From Metridium senile (taxonomy: Eukaryota; Cnidaria; Anthozoa; Actiniaria; Metridiidae), in assembly GCA_949775045.1 (NCBI GenBank), contig OX459097.1, forward strand, positions 4,975,185-5,039,184: a stretch of 64,000 nucleotides of DNA, given 5' to 3'. Under the pieces are notes generated by a model. That model searched no databases, was not told where the DNA came from, and saw only the letters and a program-made list of their open reading frames with translations. This document shows positions 39,886 through 51,064 of this stretch, one piece after another (the first letter of the stretch is position 1; each line of letters starts with the position of its first letter). Made by a program: the position numbers and the translations under genes.

Positions 39886-40417
39886 GACAAAACCCAAATC
39901 CCAAATGAACGTTTTCTAGAGAATTTAAAATTACATACAGCTTCAAGTTGACTAAAAACATGCTGTTATGTGATATATTAATTAAAAATTTTCAAGATAA
40001 TTTAACATTTGCCATGACAACTAATTAACGTTTTCTAGGTAATTTAAAATTAAAAACAGCCCCATATCTAAATGATTTCAAGATGATTTGAAAGTATAGA
40101 CAGCTGTCCCAAGTCTACTGAATACACACAAGCAGGTTATGTGATATTTTAATTAAAATAATGTTTAATTCAAGAGAAAACCCCTGTTATTTTTTTCAAA
40201 TAAATAACAAAAAAACCTGTTTAGAATTACAATTGAGGCATCGAGACATAAAATCATAATAATTGCAATTTCCTAAAATGTCAATATTGGAAAGACTGTT
40301 CTAGTTTCCACTAAATAAATTTGTAAGTTGTAATTAGACAGTGTAATTGGATAGTTGCATTTAGATGAGGACAGCCATTGGTAAACACGTAGCCTTTGGA
40401 TTCAAGGAAGCCATTCA
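39886..40417. other. Upstream region of receptor copy 7
   Basis: 39,900-40,165 holds three degraded satellite units, including a partial duplication of the receptor start context (TTTGCCATGACAA at about 40,008). 40,290-40,417 is the conserved upstream block, cut by a LINE insertion just after GAAGCCATTCA. Confidence 0.6.
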
Positions 40418-42378
40418 TTACAACCCCTGCAGCTTGTGGAAAACCATCCATCGCTGTATTCCTATGAAAGAGAAAGTCAAACCGACTAACTCCAAAGAAG
40501 AAAAGGCTGTGGCAGATGAATTTAATCGTTATTTCTCATCTGTTGGGAAGAATGCTGCCAACGCTGCCAGTAAATTAGCCGCTGACCATAATTTTAACCT
40601 GACTAACTCTTTTGTTCACACCAGACCAGATGAAATGTTCAGCTTCAATCCAGTCTCATGCGAGGAAGTTAGACGTATCGTTATGTCCATACCATCCAAC
40701 AAATCACCTGGTATCGATAAAATCCCTCTTCGTGTTATCAAGGACTGTTTATCTTTAATTCTTCCTGCACTGACAGATATCATCAATTCCTCTCTGTTAA
40801 TTAACCTCTACTTATCCTACTGCCTGGAAGACAGCCGAAGTAATACCACTACCTAAAGCTGGCGACCAAGAAGTACCTGCAAACAACCGACCATTGTCGT
40901 TATTAGTGGTTGCCTCCAAGGTCTGTGAGAAAATTGTGCTTCGTCAATTTAGTAATTATCTACAATCAAATGGTCATCTCTCACCTCATCAGAGCGGAAA
41001 CAAGAAGTTTCACTCAACTGAAACCTTAAATATTTATGTAACTGACAAGATCCTGGAAGCTATGGACAATAAAAAGATCACTGCGCTTGTACTACTGGAT
41101 CTTTCAAAAGCCTTTGATAGTGTGCATTATCCCATTCTGCTCCGCAAACTCAGTGCTATCGGTGCATCTCCCAATACTGTTAAATGGTTTTCTAGCTATC
41201 TGTCTAGCAGAACTCAAGTTGTGCGCATTGGTTCATCTTATTCTACTCCACTGCCGGTCACCCACGGAGTTCCTCAAGGAGCAATATTATCACCACTCCT
41301 TTTCTGCATTTATTTAAACGATCTACCTCAAGTACCACACCTAGATCATATTGAATCGGACGTCGATGATTCAAAGCTTTTTTTCTCATTCGACATCAAG
41401 TCCATCAGTGATGATATACCAAAATTAGAAGACGATCTTTCTAAAATCGCCAAGTGGTGCTGCGAAAATAGTTTGCTTATCAACCCTGATAAAACAAAGT
41501 TTATCATCCTGGGCACAAGACAACAAATCAAGAAATTGCCATCTGACATCTCTATAAACTTTCTCGGTAAGCAGATTCGCCCAACTGATTCAGCAAAAGA
41601 CTTGGGTGTCATCATCGACCCTAGCCTTGCCTCACATATAACAACCACATCTCGGAGCTCACGTCGAAATGCATGTCAATCTTATGCCAAATAAACCGAG
41701 TCAGGAACTGTTTCGACAAAAACACGTTAACACTATTAATCGACTCCCTTGTCTTAGTAAGCTACTCTACTGCTCGTCGGTCTGGGCAAACACGACTTTG
41801 AACAATATCACCAAGCTACAGTTAGTGCAGAACTTTGCTGCGAGGGTAGTGTCTGGTACTTTCAAGTATGATCACATCTCTCCCACTCTACAGTCACTCG
41901 GTTGGTTGCCTGTAAGACAACTAGTGAAATTTAGAAACCTACTTATGACATTTAATTAAATGTATGAAAGGACTGGCTCCTCCATACTTAGCTAGTCACT
42001 ACGTCAGCCGTTCAACTTTACATGATCACAACACGCGGCATAAGTCAAGTCTTCAAATACCGCTCTGCAGGACCACCTCAGGCCAACGTACTTTTAAATT
42101 TAGATCAGTTAGACTATGTAATGAACTGTGTGAGAATCTCAGAAACATTGAACAATATCCCGTATTCAAAAAGAAACTAAAAGAAAAACTGCTATTAGAG
42201 TAAAATTAATAGTTTTACATTTGTCACAGGCTATGCCACTAAATAAATACAATATTGCTATAGTTATTTCACAATACATTAAAAGTTTTATACATTGTAA
42301 ATAATTTTCATAGTTATATATTTGTAAATTGTTTCTGAAAAGCCTTTGAGGAGAATCAATAAAGTACCTAAAAAAAAG
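40418..42378 (+). mobile_element. 5'-truncated, frameshifted LINE with reverse transcriptase
   Basis: Conceptual frames give the reverse transcriptase core of a CR1/Jockey-group LINE: SNKSPGIDKIP, LSLLVVASKVCEKIV, LLDLSKAFDSVHYPIL, THGVPQGAILSPLLFCIYLN, DVDDSKLFF in place of YADDS, WCCENSLLINPDKTKF and the C-terminal LSKLLYCSSVWANTT block. Frameshifts near 40,803 and 41,640 and stops near 41,960 make it dead. The 3' end is CTTTGAGGAGAATCAATAAA then A-rich, followed by a TCAGG repeat grown from the target. It split the conserved upstream block of receptor copy 7. Confidence 0.9.
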
Positions 42379-42777
42379 TCAGGTCAGTCAGGTCAGTCAG
42401 TCAGGTCAGACTAACGACATAGGTGTAACACGGAATGGTTCCCCATGGAATCCAACAAGCGGTATAAATACAAGACTAAAGGTGACTGGTTACTTTAGGA
42501 AATAATTTTAAACTTTTTAAACTACAACACTTAATGTGAAATTTGTTGATTCCAAATATTTAAAAAAAGAAAGAAAGATGGGGTGTCCCGAGCTCGTTTT
42601 CGAGATAATCAGCATTTAATGGATACCTACGCGCGAGATTTGAAGGCAACATTGGCGCCAACGGTAGCGATATGAAAAAATATCACAACTCATAAGAAAA
42701 TAGTTATTTTCATACTCAGTCAACCCGGGTTGACTAGTCAAAGGGTAGAGCAGCACTCCAAGACCAGATATCAGGCT
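42379..42777. other. Remainder of the split upstream block and unassigned DNA
   Basis: (GTCAG/GTCAGG)n at 42,380-42,410, then ACTAACGACATAGGTGTAAC, the other half of the block interrupted by the LINE. The rest shows no gene or recognised repeat. Confidence 0.5.
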
Positions 42778-43447
42778 AACTTTATTATAATTATTATTAT
42801 ATTATTATTATATGACTCATTTATATAGCGCTATATATCTCGAATAGCTCATAGCGCTTTACAATCTACTAATGTGTATATGGAGGACTTATCGGACTGC
42901 TGAAAACCATTTTACAATCATGAGTGTTGTTAGTGAATGCCTCCGAGGCCTGATTGTTGACCGGGAGACAATCCCCTACTCTTTGCAAACATAGCACAAC
43001 AGGATCTTTAACGTCCACCTTATACACCTATTTCAAAAAACGTTGTCAGAAGGAGATCTGAATCTGCAATCTGAGACCAAAATGAATTCTGGGGTACGGC
43101 AGTTTTTTCTCATTAAAAAATTCGTTTGCATGCACTTTCTGGCTTCGGATATGGCGATGGTAAAATAAAATATAAATCTGAAGGTGCTAAGCGCAAAAAA
43201 AAACAAAAAACTGGGCCAATTCATTTCGGTCTCAGATTGAAGATTCAGATCTCCTTCTGACAACGTTTTTTGAAATAGGTGTATACGATTAGAGTTAAAG
43301 CATACTTTACGTCCTTATCCGAGAAGAGGAGGAACATAGAGAGTAAAGTGTCTTGCCCAAGGACACAACACAATCGCCTGGGCCGGGAATCGAACCCAGA
43401 CCAGTTGGCCAAGAATCTGATCCACTGACCACTAGACCATCACGCCT
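42778..43447 (-). mobile_element. tRNA-derived SINE with LINE-like tail, split by a MITE
   Basis: On the minus strand the head at about 43,447 reads GGCGTGATGGTCTAGTGGTC (A-box region) and GGGTTCGATTCCCGG (B box), as in tRNA-derived SINEs. A CCTTGGGCAAGACACTTTA domain follows, of a type widespread in metazoan SINEs. The tail at 42,778-42,860 reads AAGCGCTAT, spacer, AGCGCTATATAAAT, then ATAATAATAT repeats, matching the 3' end of the LINE at 15,470-16,081. A 265-bp MITE (43,021-43,285) interrupts the body. Confidence 0.8.
43021..43285. mobile_element. 265-bp MITE with TATACACC termini, inside the SINE
   Basis: Inverted repeats of about 65 bp (TATACACCTATTTCAAAAAA, then CGTTGTCAGAAGGAGATCTG) at both ends. 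The terminal sequence resembles that of the MITE at 60,978-61,234. Confidence 0.8.
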
Positions 43448-43685
43448 CTCTAAAACTAACTATTTTAATTATATAACATATAGTGGTATACCGAGTGATA
43501 TCAACTAGATAAAAAGCCTATCCTAGTCATGAAGATATCATTGATATCGCACATGTGTGATATCACTCTCAACCAATCAACTTTCAAAATATTTTTTTTT
43601 TCTTCAATCTGTTATATAATAAACAGAACATTACATGTGCGCTTGGAGATATGAATTTTATCTTCTCGTGTTGAAAAGTAGAAGT

Positions 43686-44358
43686 TAAAAGTTTGAGATT
43701 TTTACTCATCGATCTTTCTGATGAAAGTAAGCGAAAACTTTACTAAAATAGATTTGTATTATTTTAGCCGTTTCTTAAAAACTTAACTGACATCGTTTTA
43801 ACTGACATCGTTTAAAAGAAAAAAACATACTAACCATGATTTATAGCCATCAGTCGGCTTTTGAGAGGATTTTCTGGCGGTTAAACTTTCATAAAACAAC
43901 ATCTTCAGTTTGTATTTTACTTCGTCGTTGCAATATTGTAGCGGCTGAATCCATTGACGATCCATTGCCGAATTTCACGTGTAAAGTCCTTGACTTCTTC
44001 ATTAATTGAAAGCTTTAGTAAAGAACTCTGTTTAGATTTGTGTACATATATATATGTGCTCCCTAACAGACTTGAATTGATCATCGAAAAGCAAGTACTT
44101 TATCACCACGAGGTTGATTGAAATGGTACGTTTGACTCCCGGTTATTTGTCGTTCAGCAGATTTTTTTTTCGCTTCCTTATTAGCTAAGTGTATACGCTG
44201 AGCTACAAAATGGCTTTTTAGTCGCGCGTAATTAATAAAATTCAATTTTGTTAAAATAAATTTCGCATTACGATAAAAACCGTGTCGGTATGGGATTCAA
44301 GAAAATTTCATTGGATGACGAGGGATCGAATTCCACGTTGAATTTCACTCGAAAAAAC
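43686..44358. repeat. Dispersed repeat, copy 1 left part
   Basis: Homologous over its length to 54,162-54,800 (shared CTCTGTTTAGATTTGTRTA, CCTAACAGACTTGAATTGAT, CGTTCAGCAGATT). It continues at 46,548-46,655 beyond the Crypton-like insertion (GTGAAATTCAACGTGAAATT and CCAATGAATTT). Its end carries inverted repeats around the insertion point. No coding capacity. Confidence 0.7.
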
Positions 44359-44466
44359 GTTATAAAATATTTGATATAAAGCGCGCGCTCTGATTGGCTG
44401 AGAAGCGTTCTCTATAACTCAACAGAGCACGGAACGTTGTCATGGCTACCGGTGGCAAATTCAAAA

Positions 44467-46083
44467 ATGGCTACTTTGGATTTTCCGTGTTTTGAGTTGA
44501 ATTTGTTCAATGAAAACGTCGAAGAAAAGAAAGGTGAAGTTGAAAAAAACGTATCAAATGAAGAGACAAAAACAAGTAGCAGCCGCTTCGTAGTTTTGAG
44601 CGAAGAAGAAAGGTCAAAATTGCTCGACGAGAGTATGGCCAAAACAACTAAGTACAACACCAAATGGGTTGTCACTCTTTTCAATGGTAAGCATACTAAC
44701 TAATTACTCTGTTATTGTCTGTAATAATTTTAATGATTAAAAGTACTGAATAAATACATCAACCAAGTTAATGAACAGTGAGCAAAATTAAGCCTAAATA
44801 ACAACTCTAAAAGCAAATCACAAAAATGCTTTGTACCGGCCCACGCCGATACACTCAGTTGCAACAAAAAGTTAATTAGTAGTGTATTGTTTTGCTTTTT
44901 ATAACAATTATAAAGTCACTTTTAAACGAATAAAACTAACTATTTCTATGTAAATACCTTGTCTTTTTAAGAATGGAGTGCTCAAAAAGTCCTCCCATTG
45001 CCAAAACTGGAAGTAATGAGTGTTGATGATCTTGACCAAGCGTTGTGTAAGTTTTACACCGAAGTGCGTACGAGCAAAGGAGAAGAGTATAGTAAATCCT
45101 CACTCATTTCTTTCCGAAATGCCATCGAGAGGCACTTGAATAATCCACCAAACAACCGTGCTTTGAAGCTAAACTCAGACGTCTTCTTAAAGTCTAACAG
45201 AATGCTGAATGCAAAGATAAAAGAACTGAAGCGACTGGGCAAGGAGAATGTTGAGCACAAAAAACCAATCCATGTCGACGACTTAAAACTACTCAAAGAA
45301 AGCCCAGCTCTGCAACTAACTAATCCAGTATCCCTCGTCCGAAATGTCTGGTTTCATGTCATGCTATACTGGTGTAGACGAGGACGGGAAGGCCAAAGAT
45401 ATCTGAAGCCGTCAAGTTTTGCCTTTGAGAGCGACGAGAAAGGCCAATACATCACAATGGCGCACGATGAGCCCAGTAAAAACCATCCTGGAGGCCTCAT
45501 GGATAAGCCAAGTAATGAAAAGTACGCTAGAATGTACGAGACCGACAGCAAAACGGATGGATACAAAGCCATGAAGCTACTATTCACAAAGTTAAATCCG
45601 AAATGCGAAGCTTTGTTCCAGGCGCCGAGGCTAGATTGGAAAGAGTGCCATTTTCAAGACGAAAGTTGGTATGAAAACAGGCCTCTTGGGGTTAATTCCC
45701 TTGGTACAATGATGAAAGCCATAAGTTTACAAGCTAAACTTTCCAGAGCGTATACAAACCATTGTGTGAGAGCCACGTCGATAACATTGTGGTCGGAAGC
45801 GGGCCTAGTAGATCGCCATATTTGCCATATTTCAGGACACAGAAATCCTGCTAGTTTGAGGCATTACAACTCCCGGCCATCCACTCAACAACTTCAACAG
45901 TGCAGCGACGTACTTTCCACTGCCTTAACTGGCCGCAAACAACCAAATCTGTCTGTGATTGAGAAGCCAGAGGATGCAAGCTTTGCAAGTCTAGGAGGAT
46001 TTGGCAGTTTGTTTAACGGCTGCAATATTTCGTCGGTTCAAGTTACCTTCGCCGATAAAGCTCCTCCAAGTCACACAAAGTGA
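44467..46083 (+). CDS. Crypton-like tyrosine recombinase, two exons
   Basis: Exon 1 is 44,467-44,686 and exon 2 is 44,972-46,083, joined across a 285-bp intron with GTAAGC donor and TTTTTAAG acceptor. The join keeps frame and restores an FNEWSAQKVLPLPKLE context typical of KIAA1958/QRICH1-like domesticated Crypton proteins. Total is about 443 aa. Exon 2 carries the tyrosine recombinase core: catalytic Arg in YWCRRGREGQRYL, HxxR in NHCVRATS, then SGHRNPASLRHYNSRP with His and the Tyr nucleophile. No stop or frameshift is seen, so it may be an intact element or gene. Function: strand exchange at short target sites through a Tyr-DNA intermediate. Confidence 0.82.
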
Positions 46084-46669
46084 AAACATTACACTAACAG
46101 TCCAGTTTAGCTTGTATTGTGAAGTTTATAAACGATACTCTTGTTAAAATATGTTTTCTTTCTCCATTGATGATTGAAATTTACAAATTATCGATCATTT
46201 TCATGGTATGTTTGCTCAAATTAAATTTTATCCAATGAGCACAAAGCGTGTAACGTAGGGAGAATTTACCGCGCCATTAAAGAAAATAAACCTAAAAAGA
46301 TTTAGTTTTCGTTTGATATTAGATCATAATACCTCCTGAATATTTTATAAAAGGAATAGAAAACTCGGCAGCAGTGCTCTGTTGAGTTATAGAGCACTTG
46401 GGAATTTTAAGAAGACTCGAGAAGCGTAGAGAAGCACTCCGCTACGCGTCGTGCTTCTCCTAACGCTTCTCTCGTCTTCTTAAAATTCCCGCGTGCTCTA
46501 TAACTCAACAGAGCACGCTGCCTCGTTTTCTATTCCTTCAATATCGCACTCATCGCTCCGCGATTCGTGCGATATCGGTTTTTTTCGTGAAATTCAACGT
46601 GAAATTCGATCCCTCGTCATCCAATGAATTTTTCTATAGAAGTTATAACCAACACGCTACTTTGTGCAT
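46084..46669. other. 3' flank of the Crypton-like gene
   Basis: AT-rich 3' region, then a long palindrome (46,353-46,537), a short hairpin TATCGCACTCATCGCTCCGC / GCGATTCGTGCGATATC at 46,543-46,578, and the right part of the dispersed repeat (46,585-46,655). Confidence 0.6.
46353..46537. repeat. 185-bp palindrome
   Basis: Arms of about 85 bp, GGAATAGAAAACTCGGCAGC outward to GAGAAGCAC, almost perfect, with a ~14-bp loop around 46,440. The internal GTGCTCTGTTGAGTTATAGAG also occurs inverted at 44,412-44,430 just upstream of exon 1, so it brackets the recombinase gene. Confidence 0.8.
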
Positions 46670-47545
46670 TGAATTATATTAGGAGATATTAATTAGACGC
46701 CTTCGATCGTCAAGTAAACCGCCGTGGTCACGTCAATATCAGCAATTTTGAGTGCAAACTTCTCGCAATTCATTATAGGATTTTTTATATCTTAAATCGA
46801 TCGTGCCCCAGAAAAACGTTTAAAGAAATTGACATTTCCATGTTTACTTTTCTCAAAACTGAGCTATTTTGGGGTCAGTGATCAGAAATTATGCTTAGGG
46901 ATCGAGATCACAGCTACTGGGATCGGGATCATGAGAAAATATAGCCGATTCAGGGATCAAATCGGGGATCAAGGATCAAAAGTTTGGAAAAAAATTACGC
47001 TCAGGGATCAAAAATTCCAAAATGATCCGGGATCAATAGGTTCAAAATATACCATGTTACGAGCCTGCTGTCCCATACACTGTGATAAATTTGACGCACT
47101 TCATCAACCTATATTTTTTAATCTAAAATATTTGATTTATCTAGGATTTAATTATATATTTCTATTTCATGGGAGCCATTAAGGTTTTTTAGTATAAAGC
47201 CAATTTTAATTCTTAATTCAAGAATAAAAAAGAATTTGCTAAAATTTGCACTGATGTTGTTTTAAGCAAAAGTATGCATAAAACCAAAGACACAACATAT
47301 GCATTGCTTTGGATCACATTGCGGGATCAAAAGTTAATACCTAAAGAGCTTAGTTTTTTTTAAAAATAAACATGTAAATAGGTATCTCTGAAGTAAATTA
47401 GTGCTAGCAAGGACACGATCTTTAACATATAAAATATCTAGTAAAATGAATTGCGAGGATCTCGCACGCAAAAGTGCATCCCTCGAGGTAAACAAGGCGG
47501 TTTTATTGACGATCGAGGGCGCCTAATATCTCCCAATATCATTAA
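46670..47545. mobile_element. 876-bp TIR element with GGGATCA-rich interior
   Basis: Inverted repeats of about 100 bp (46,670-46,774 and 47,445-47,545) share TAGGAGATATT, CGATCGTCAA, AACCGCC and CTCGCAATTCATT. Inside, 46,873-47,036 holds about ten GGGATCA/GGGATCG motifs, and another follows at 47,323, probably a nested repeat. No transposase frame. Confidence 0.72.
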
Positions 47546-48429
47546 ATACAAACAGTATCGTGTAAGTAATGACTTGTACTGTTAAGTTTACCTAATAGAT
47601 TAAATTAGCGCCCAAACTTGTATTCGAAAATTCGAATATCTGGTCCTTTAATCCACTTTCGTCGGACTTTGACACGTTATATTTTTCCATCCGGAGTTTG
47701 TTCAATTGAAATAATTAACTACAGCGCACTAGTAGACGGTCGACATTTTATATTGAAGTAATTCGGTTCTTTAAATGTTTTGATGAGGATCAAATAAATC
47801 GTGTTTGTATTGCAGGATATTGTTACGGCCTGTAACATGAAGAACAGGTCGAACAAATGGCTCTGACCCTCCTGCATTCTTGCCTGGTTCGCTGATTTCA
47901 TTGTTCAAGTGAGGCAAATCTCACTACTATCTCACTACACGATGCATGGTTAATTGGGATTGAACGCATTCAACTGGAGCGCGCGGTTGAAACGTTCGCA
48001 GGGTTGAATGCACATATTCGACACAGAATGATATTGGCAAATATCAATTATACCGATTAGAATTTAAAGGTATATACATTCTCTGAAAGTCTACCACACA
48101 CATGCAGTAATGTGATGTTTTGATTAAAAGTTTTCAAGAGAATTTAAAAGTATATACAGCCTCTGAAAGTCTACCTCACACATGCAGTAATGTGATGTTT
48201 TGATTAAAAGTTTTCAGAGAATTTAAAACTATCAGTATACATTCTCTGAATGTCTACCACACACATGCAGTAATGTGATGTTTTGATTAAAAGTTTTCAA
48301 GAGAATTCAAAAGCATATACAGCCTCTGAAAGTCTACCACACACACGCAGTGTAATTGATGAAGTGATCAGTATTTTCTGTCTTAGTTTCAGGGGTTTTG
48401 TTCACATTTTTTTATTGGAGGTTTGCTTT
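47546..48429. other. 3' flank of receptor copy 8
   Basis: 47,760-48,050 repeats 38,360-38,720 (ATTGTTRYGGCCTGTAWCATG, GAACAAATGGCTCTGA). 48,060-48,350 is four satellite units, here on the 3' side of the gene. No coding sequence. Confidence 0.6.
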
Positions 48430-49374
48430 TTAGTTTCCCTCCATTCGAGAGTGTCCACAAATAATACGACGCATAGCATTCCTGATATCACTTATCCTCC
48501 AGCAATAAATAACAGGATTAACGACTCCATTGCACATAATAAGAATTTCGCCAAAGGCATCGATCAACATTTTTGCTAGATTCGTTTCGATAGAAAACGA
48601 GATCACAATCACAGAAATTACTAAAACAACATAGCTTAATACAAAAGCACTAATAACATAATACATGGTGTTGACCGATTTCTTGTATCTTAGCATGTTG
48701 ATGTTATGCTGGGCAGACTGCTCCTGGGCGTGGATTTGAGCCTTGTGTCGTCGAATCGCTCGAGAGATATTGATTATAGAAAAACTGTTTAGTCCAAGAA
48801 TCATAATCAGATATACACTCCCCACGATGATCTGTGTCTTATAAGGGAAAATTAAACGCGATACAGATACAAAAACTCCGACAAACACCCATATAAGACC
48901 AAGAAGGATGACATAACGTCTCACAGTTACGTATTCATGGTATCGCAGATGAAGATACACAGCTAGAAATCGATCTAAAGTTATAGCTGTTATAGTAGAG
49001 AAAGAAATACAAGCAAGCGACCAAAATGATAAATGATAAATCTTATCAACCAAGCAATAAACCTTCACATTATGATCCAAATCAGCGTATTTCATAACAG
49101 AAAATACAGGCTGCACAAAGACCGCTACACCAAAGTCTGAAATGGCTAGTCCAAGGATTAAGATATTGGAAGGAGTCTGTAGAGGAGCTGTCCTGCATAT
49201 TGTCAATATTTCTAAGATGTTGAAAATGAACGCAGTTACACTTATAACTGTATTGACCGCAATCAGTGTATAAATGCAGTTGGTGAAGACTGTGTTGTAT
49301 TCAACATCAAGGAAAGAGATAGGATGTGGACTACACAAGTCTAACTGCTCTTTTCCGTCCGTAACGTTTGCCAT
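48430..49374 (-). CDS. Class A GPCR, family copy 8 (intact, most divergent)
   Basis: 314 aa from MANVTDGKEQ. TM4 and the second extracellular loop differ most from the family (WVFVGVFVSVSRLIFPYKTQ, then IIVGSVYLIMILGLNSFSII), as does TM6 (VISAFVLSYVVLVISVIVIS). DRF, LAISD and NPVIY are unchanged. Concentration of changes in the outer halves suggests altered ligand specificity; this is inference. Confidence 0.9.
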   Translation of the reverse strand: MANVTDGKEQLDLCSPHPISFLDVEYNTVFTNCIYTLIAVNTVISVTAFIFNILEILTICRTAPLQTPSNILILGLAISDFGVAVFVQPVFSVMKYADLDHNVKVYCLVDKIYHLSFWSLACISFSTITAITLDRFLAVYLHLRYHEYVTVRRYVILLGLIWVFVGVFVSVSRLIFPYKTQIIVGSVYLIMILGLNSFSIINISRAIRRHKAQIHAQEQSAQHNINMLRYKKSVNTMYYVISAFVLSYVVLVISVIVISFSIETNLAKMLIDAFGEILIMCNGVVNPVIYCWRISDIRNAMRRIICGHSRMEGN

Positions 49375-50148
49375 GACAAAATCAAAAGCCCAAATGAACG
49401 TTATTTAGAGAATTTAGAATTAAATACAGCCTCATGTTTACAAAACCCATGCAGTGAAGTGATATTTTAATTAAAAGTTTTCAAGAGAAATTACAAGTAT
49501 ATACAGCCTCAAGCCTACCACACACATGCATGAAGTATATTGTGATATTTTAATAAAAACATTTCTAAAGAAGTGAAAAGTGTATAAAGCCTCTGAAAGT
49601 CTACCACACACATGCAGTAATGTGTTGTTTTAATTAAAATGTTTCAAGTACTATCTAAAAAACGAGCAGCAGTGTTTATCAGGTATATAATCCCGAGGGC
49701 GAAGCACAAGGGGTTTTATACCTGATAAAGCACGTGTTGCGAGTTTTTTTGAATGACATAAAAAAATTCATCAGTAATTCAAAACAGAAAATTGTTTGCA
49801 TTTGGAAATTGATCTGCAGTAATAATAGAATAGTATTAACCAACTCGAATGCTAACGAACTTGATGGCATTTCGTTGCAAGCTTTTCATCGGTTTACTGA
49901 GTAGTATAACGGCTTAAAGCGCAGATACAACCAAGCAGAAGATCTCGATTCGAATCCTGGCATTAGTACTCAAAGACGTTTTTTCGCCAAAAATCGCCAT
50001 ATTAAAGTACATTATTTATAGTCTGATGTTCACTAATAAAGACAGGGGGAAGGGTAATAGCTGTGCAAGGAATTATGGCCATGAATACCCCATTATTCCC
50101 ATGGGCCGCATTCAAATCCCTCCCCGTGCTTTAAGTTTCAAACGTAGT
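49375..50148. other. Upstream of receptor copy 8: satellites, foldback and tRNA-like relic
   Basis: 49,395-49,645 is three satellite units. 49,657-49,750 is a foldback: TTTATCAGGTATATAATCCC pairs with GGGTTTTATACCTGATAAA across a 14-bp loop, inside a weaker outer pair. About 49,885-49,965 contains GATTCGAATCC (B-box-like) with a weak A box upstream on the plus strand, possibly a decayed tRNA-derived SINE head. No gene. Confidence 0.5.
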
Positions 50149-51064
50149 TTAAGGAGGCTCGGGTCAGTAATTTTCGCGCTCACCCAGCGACGTTTGAAAG
50201 GCCGTAGTTACCGCGTCAGAGGGTATTTTGACAAGATTTTTTAACACTTGTCTACATATAGAATAAAGTTTTTAAAAAAGTTTTTTTTAATAAAATCGAC
50301 AATATATTAGCCGACAAATGATAACGCCGCCGAATTTCTATGTAGCCTATTTTTGGGAAAAATCGACCTAACCTTTTAAAACCACATAGCCTACTTTAAA
50401 GCTGTTACCAACAATCTGGCAAAGTTTAAAAAAAATTCATCTCACCGATTTTGAATAAAAACGGGACAATTTTTTTCAGTGCAAAAAATCATTGTTTTAT
50501 AATATTTACCGATAACAACGGACTTTAAAATGATAAATATAAATCCTTCCAGCCAGGTATTAACAGGACATTTTTCTTCATTGTCTGTGAATTTCAACAA
50601 ATTTAGTCCACGGTATATTTTTTGGGAAAGGATATAAATCGGCAAAAGTTTGTCAGTTTTTGTGCAAAACTTCTAATTTTTACTTCTGAGCACGCTAACG
50701 AAAAAATCTGAGATAGATTTTTTTTATTTTTTAGCTATCAAAAGTTCACCATATTTTCAAGTGCGCCTCTAAATTTTATAGTGATTGAAATATTTTGAGG
50801 TGGTCAAATAAAATTCTGAACGTGGGTATATTTGCCTTTGCTTTGAAGCGGCCGGTTTGTTTTTATTTCACCTTCTTTTGCATGCTTTTACGTCACGCAC
50901 GCGGACTAACCAAGCGTGAAAATTTATATCACATCTCGCAAAACTTTGATTATAAGGAAAGCTAGAATATTATTACTGTTTATGCTCACTAATGTTTGCA
51001 CGTGTATAAATCTTCGCTTGATATGGTTCCTGTGCAATAAAAACGAGAGTTGTTAGTTTTTCTC

